Shown here: in pieces, positions 59,938 through 64,000 of the stretch
Numbering within the stretch: position 1 is the first letter of the stretch
Layout: every line of letters begins with the position of its first letter
From: Phaseolus vulgaris
Taxonomy: Eukaryota > Streptophyta > Magnoliopsida > Fabales > Fabaceae
DNA: 64,000 nucleotides
Reading direction: 5' to 3'
Assembly: GCF_000499845.2 (NCBI RefSeq)
Contig: NC_023756.2
Span: 8,043,344-8,107,343, forward strand
Notes under the pieces: model-generated
Told to the model about the DNA's origin: nothing
Databases searched by the model: none
Seen by the model: the letters and a program-made list of their open reading frames with translations, nothing else
Translations under genes and position numbers: made by a program

Positions 59938-61100
59938 TGTTAGAATATATGACCTTAAACAAAAAGAGGGGTGAATTGTTTATAAGAGATTTTCGAAAAC
60001 TTTTGAAGGTTCAATGAAATTTTGTGTAGAAATCCAGAAGAGGAATCAAGTTAGCCAAGAACACAAACTGTTTTAAAGAAAAGCACAAAAAAACAATCGG
60101 TTGTTTTTTTCCGAATCAATCGGTTGTTTATACCAGTTAAAACTTAAACAACTTAAAAATAGAATTTAAAGGAGTTTAAGAGAAAGAGAAATGCACACAA
60201 ACAACTTATACTAGTTCACTCTTATAACAAAAGCTACATCCAGTTCCCAGAAACCATTGGGTAATCCACTAAGCAATCAAACCAGATTACAAAACACCAC
60301 ACACCAAAGTAGTGACCTTGAACCGCTCAAGAAACACACTACCTTTGGAAAACCACACCAAGAGTATTGATCTTGAACACCTGAAGAACACACAACACTC
60401 ATTGGCAATACAACAACAAAAATACAAATGATTGAGAAAGGATTACACCTTATCAAAGAACAATATGAAAAAAATACAATTCCAATCCTATTCCACTCTC
60501 TCTTGAAAATCCAAAGCTTGATGTGAATCTTGAAAACTTGAGATCAAATATGTCAAAACTGAATTTCTCAAAATTGTTCTTACCCTTTAGAAACATATAA
60601 CACACTATTTATATTTTCCAAAGATTGGTCAAAACATTTAATGAAGGAGCGTATTCACTTAGAAACCATTTAAAACAGATTCACCAATCAAAAACAAATT
60701 TTTGTTAGGATTTTCAAAGAAACAATCAGTTGAAACCACGAAACAACCAATTAATTTGGTTTGACAGTTTAGCCAACCAAGTCAAACAACTTTCAACCTT
60801 TTTCAAAACATCTAAGAACAAAACAACCGGTTGATTCGACAAAACAACATGTTGTTTTTCACTTAGTTGGAAAAACTTAGAATTTCAAAAAGGTTTTAAT
60901 TCACATCTGTTTTAGATTCAACAAAAGAGTGGATCACACTTTAATCTACCCAGATCCCACCCATACACAACAGCAACACCAGTCTTTCATCAAACACCTT
61001 GGATTTGGATTCTTCAAAGTACATGATCACTCTTGATCAACAATCTCCCCTTATTTGATGAAGACAAATCCTTGGTTGCTTGTGTTGATCTTTTTGAATC
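59938..61100 (+). repeat. LTR-like repeat, plus orientation
   Basis: Starts TGTTAGAATATATGACC, with GAGGGGTGAATTG downstream, matching the start of the minus-strand repeat at 59,601. Shared phrases include GCTACATCCAGT, CAAACCAGATTAC/CAAAACTAGATTAC and GAACACACAACACTC. It includes CAATCGGTTG-like pairs at 60095/60118 (23 nt), 60723/60744 and 60824/60845 (21 nt). The right boundary is approximate. Confidence 0.6.
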
Positions 61101-61485
61101 TGAAGCAGCACCTGCAAAACAGAAACTATGCAATCCAGACCATCTCTAATAGCAGGTTATGATTACACATCAACCAGTTTTCTTCGTAATCAAAAGAGTA
61201 GAAAAACCAGCCATGAACTATGCCAAAACACACCAAACTACAGCACCAAAACATATGTCATATGCAACAAAAACTTAAACCAGAGTTATAGCAGTTTATA
61301 GCTGTTTTAAGACAACACATAAACCATATTCTCTCCCTATTTTTCTTCACAAATAGAATTTACGAAGAGATAATAATAGAATAGTTCAAAAATAAAGCAA
61401 TACTAACATAGAATTTTAACAAAACTTGGCTTCAATCTTCTTTCCCACACTACAACTCAAAAAGTTGCTTTTGAATAGCTTCAAT

Positions 61486-62643
61486 CTATTCATCAAGGGT
61501 CTGAAAACGTGTATCCATGCTTCGAAATCTGTTGTCAAAGTTATGAAAGTTTGTAGCACAAAGATCATGAAGATTCCTTTGATTTTCAGCAAAGCTGTCC
61601 AACCTATTGACCATGAATCTCTCAAAAGGAGACCTTGAGAGAATTCTATTTCCTTGATTTTCAGCACTTGTTCCAACACCTATGTTAGCAGCAGGTTGAT
61701 CTTCATCTTGAGCATCTACATCAGCACCTTCAGCAACTTTTTGATCTTCTTCATCATGTTCAACATGTGCACCACTTGAGGAACCACCATGTTCACCATC
61801 CTTGCTTACCCATCTTCCACCAATCTTGATAAAACCCATCTTGCATAGTGAACCATTGTTCACTTCATGTGTTGATTTCACTAATTCAGATGTTTCTTCC
61901 TCAAGATCTACTTCAAAATAGTTTAAGATTTTAGAAATTAAGATGGCATAAGGATAATGATAGTCACTTAACCTCATAGATTTCTGCATGTGTTCCTTGA
62001 TGATATGGATCCAATTTATCTTGACTTTGCTCATAATGTAGTATATGTAGATAAGATCTTCCTCAGTGAGAACATAATGATTTCTCCCTCTTGGTGTTAG
62101 AATACAAGTTACAATGAGAGCCAACAACCTTTCATTCAACTTCAACCCTCCAACAAAACAAGTTCTTGCTTGTGCTTGAGGATTCTTAAAACAACTTTTA
62201 TAATACTGAATCTTGTTGAAATCTTCCACTACACCAATATTCCCTTTGTTGATTCTCAGCCCAACATACTTTAAACCAGTTACAACAGTCCATACCTCAT
62301 GAGTAATCTCCATATCCACACCTTTGACATGAGAAACAAGGTTGTTGCCAACAAACTTTAAGTTGGTGTAGAAAACCCGAATAAGATTAGGATAAATGTT
62401 CCCTTTCATCTCTAAGAACCTCTTCAATAGCTGTTCTTTGAGAAGATTTCTTACATCATCCAACTTTTGACTTTTTAACCAGCTGAAAGAGACAACTTTT
62501 GGGTTGTTTATCACTTTTCTACTTGTTTCAAAGCGATATTTTTCAATCAACTCATTATCTCCTGAAAACCAGCCTTCAAGACGCCTTCTTGTTCTTACTG
62601 CCCTAGTTTTAATCCTTTTTTATGACGGAGGAGTGGAATCCAT
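61486..62643 (-). pseudogene. Transposase_32-type retroelement ORF with one stop codon
   Basis: The minus-strand frame from the ATG at 62,643 reads MDSTPPS, then a TAA at 62,620-62,622, then KRIKTRAVRTRRRLEGWFSG and onward without another stop to 61,486 (385 codons in all). The middle (FYTNLKFVGNNLVSHVKGVD, then LNERLLALIVTCILTPRGRN) resembles the 'putative plant transposon protein' family (Pfam Transposase_32), usually found in legume retroelements. The C-terminal third is acidic, then heptad-like (FENFD/RFRSMDTRFQTLD pattern). A single substitution or indel near codon 8 explains the break, so the copy is young. Function is unknown even in intact members. Confidence 0.7.
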
Positions 62644-63437
62644 GATAACAGAATGAGAGAAAAAGAAAACAGAGAAAAATATGAGATGCGGCAAGAGATG
62701 TGCTAATGGGTTGTTTTTGTGTAGAAAAACAGTTGCAAAGGGTTTTATAGCAAAACTAAAATCCTTTTTTATCCTTTGGTTGCAGTGGGTTTCAGTCTTC
62801 AAGAAAAGGAATCTGGTCCAAGCTTGCACAGTAACCACATCAGCCCATACCAGGAAAACACACGGTCAACACATGTGGATTTGACTAGTCATAAAGGCAC
62901 TTGAATTTCCAAGATATGGAATATATTCCTTTTATGACAAGAAGTAACCTCCTCTTGAACCAAATCAGACTCTTATGACTGCTTTATTGACTCATAATTC
63001 CTTCAAGATTGAAATCTGTAAAAGATAGAATGCATAAAGAAATCAAATCAATTTTATGCAATGCTGTCAGAGAAGAAACAATCGGTTGTTTCGAGAAAAC
63101 AATCGGTTGTTTTTCTGAATTAGCAACAAATTACAATTTTCAATAACAGAGAAGAATCAAAATGTTATTGCTCCAGATATATCACAATTTAGATGAAGAT
63201 TTAACACAAATTAAGAAAAGAAAAACAACAGAAACAAAGAAAGCCTTATTCTTTTGTCATAGAGCCTTTTCAATAAGACATAATGCATGATCAAGAGAAC
63301 TTCTTTTGGCTTTTAAGAAGACTTAAGCTGGTACAAAATACTTAGTTCAATTCCAGACAGGGTCTTTTCCTTCAAAAAGCTTGATTTGATGACTCAAGAG
63401 TCCATGCTTCTCTTAGAATTCCTACAACACAATAAAT
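62644..63437. other. Retroelement non-coding segment
   Basis: Leader-like DNA of the Transposase_32 ORF and spacer toward the gag relic. It contains the clearest palindrome pair in the window, ATCGGTTGTTT at 63,081 and again at 63,102. Confidence 0.45.
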
Positions 63438-63877
63438 TCAAGCAACAAGATTTGGTCCCCTTACAAAAGTGGGTCCTTTTGATTTACATTTATGATTAGG
63501 AACTTCAGAATCTTTGGGAATCCATCTCATAATACCTTTAGGAACAAAATATTTCCTAATTTTACAAAATCTAACAGAGTGGCATCTCTTCATGCAATAA
63601 AAGCATGTAAGAACCGGTTGTTTCGATTTTTCAATTGGTTGTTTTTCTGGCACTTTTGAAAAAGGCTTTGAAATCACATTTTTCTTGCTTTGAGGATTAA
63701 ACCCCAAACCAGATTTTCAAAAACACATTTTTGGGATGCCAAGACATCTTCAAAGTTAGATTTACCCTTTGAAAGTTTATCCACAGTTCTTACAAGATAG
63801 TGGACTTTACTCTCAAGAGTTTTACAGTTTTTACAAGCTTTTGAGTGACACAAGCAAGAAGAATTTTCGCAATGCAT
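63438..63877 (-). pseudogene. Copia gag fragment with CCHC zinc knuckle, frameshifted
   Basis: Minus-strand frame 1 from 63,877 reads CENSSCLCHSKACKNCKTLE then LASQKCVFENLVWGL. The sequence then shifts frame near 63,700 to GFNPQSKKNVISKPFSK, EKQPIEKSKQPVLTCFYCMK and GPTFVRGPNLVA. The knuckle CFYCMKRCHSVRFC fits CX2CX4HX4C, with Cys where Gly is usual. The text is typical of a legume copia (SIRE-like) gag. The two KQP(I/V) phrases are the coding form of the 21-nt paired palindromes (63612/63633). The upstream coiled region runs off the window end (63,948-63,995 keeps the 21-nt period). No pol follows. Confidence 0.75.
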
Positions 63878-64000
63878 TTCAAAATTTTCAAAATCAGTTT
63901 TTGAATTTTCTAATTATTCTTCAAGAGTCTTGACTCTATTTTCAAGTCAGTTGTTCAATCCTTTCAACCAGTTATTCAAGAGAGCCAATCAGTTAGCTTC

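Overview
The window is nuclear DNA from a plant, most likely a phaseoloid legume of the Phaseolus/Vigna/Glycine type. The genes are plant families with GT-AG introns and AT-rich intergenic DNA, and the retroelement remnants carry gag text typical of legumes. The species call is inference.

Layout. 0.2-2.6 kb (-): a PPR-SMR protein resembling Arabidopsis EMB2217. 2.7-9.0 kb: no host gene seen, but degraded repeats, including two inverted arrays of a ~38-bp unit. 9.0-17.0 kb (+): an eight-exon peptidyl-serine alpha-galactosyltransferase gene whose 814-residue frame closes across all splice junctions. 17-27 kb: AT-rich intergenic DNA with several local repeats. 27.3-31.3 kb (+): a nine-exon TPX2/WVD2-like microtubule-binding protein. 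It converges on a FAR1-related (FRS) transcription factor at 32.2-34.6 kb (-), which has two FAR1 domains. 39-40 kb (+): a decayed FAR1/MULE-like relic.

40.2-58.6 kb is a tandem segmental duplication, about 7.7 kb versus 8.3 kb per unit. Each unit holds one intact eight-exon cystinosin homolog (-), a copia gag fragment in its fourth intron, a 1.6-kb non-autonomous CACTA element with TCA target duplications, and part of a plant Ptta/En/Spm transposase gene. 58.6-64 kb is nested retroelement debris: two copies of one LTR-like repeat head to head, a Transposase_32-type ORF broken by one stop codon, and a frameshifted copia gag with a zinc knuckle.

The host genes are unrelated housekeeping or regulatory genes and form no pathway. 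The strongest unexplained signal is that four different dyad-symmetric DNA words (AATCGATT, CGCCCAGGCG, CGCTCAAGCG, CAACCGGTTG types), in separate repeat remnants, each occur in pairs at a nearly fixed spacing of 20 or 21 nt, about two helical turns. No tRNA, rRNA or CRISPR array was recognised.
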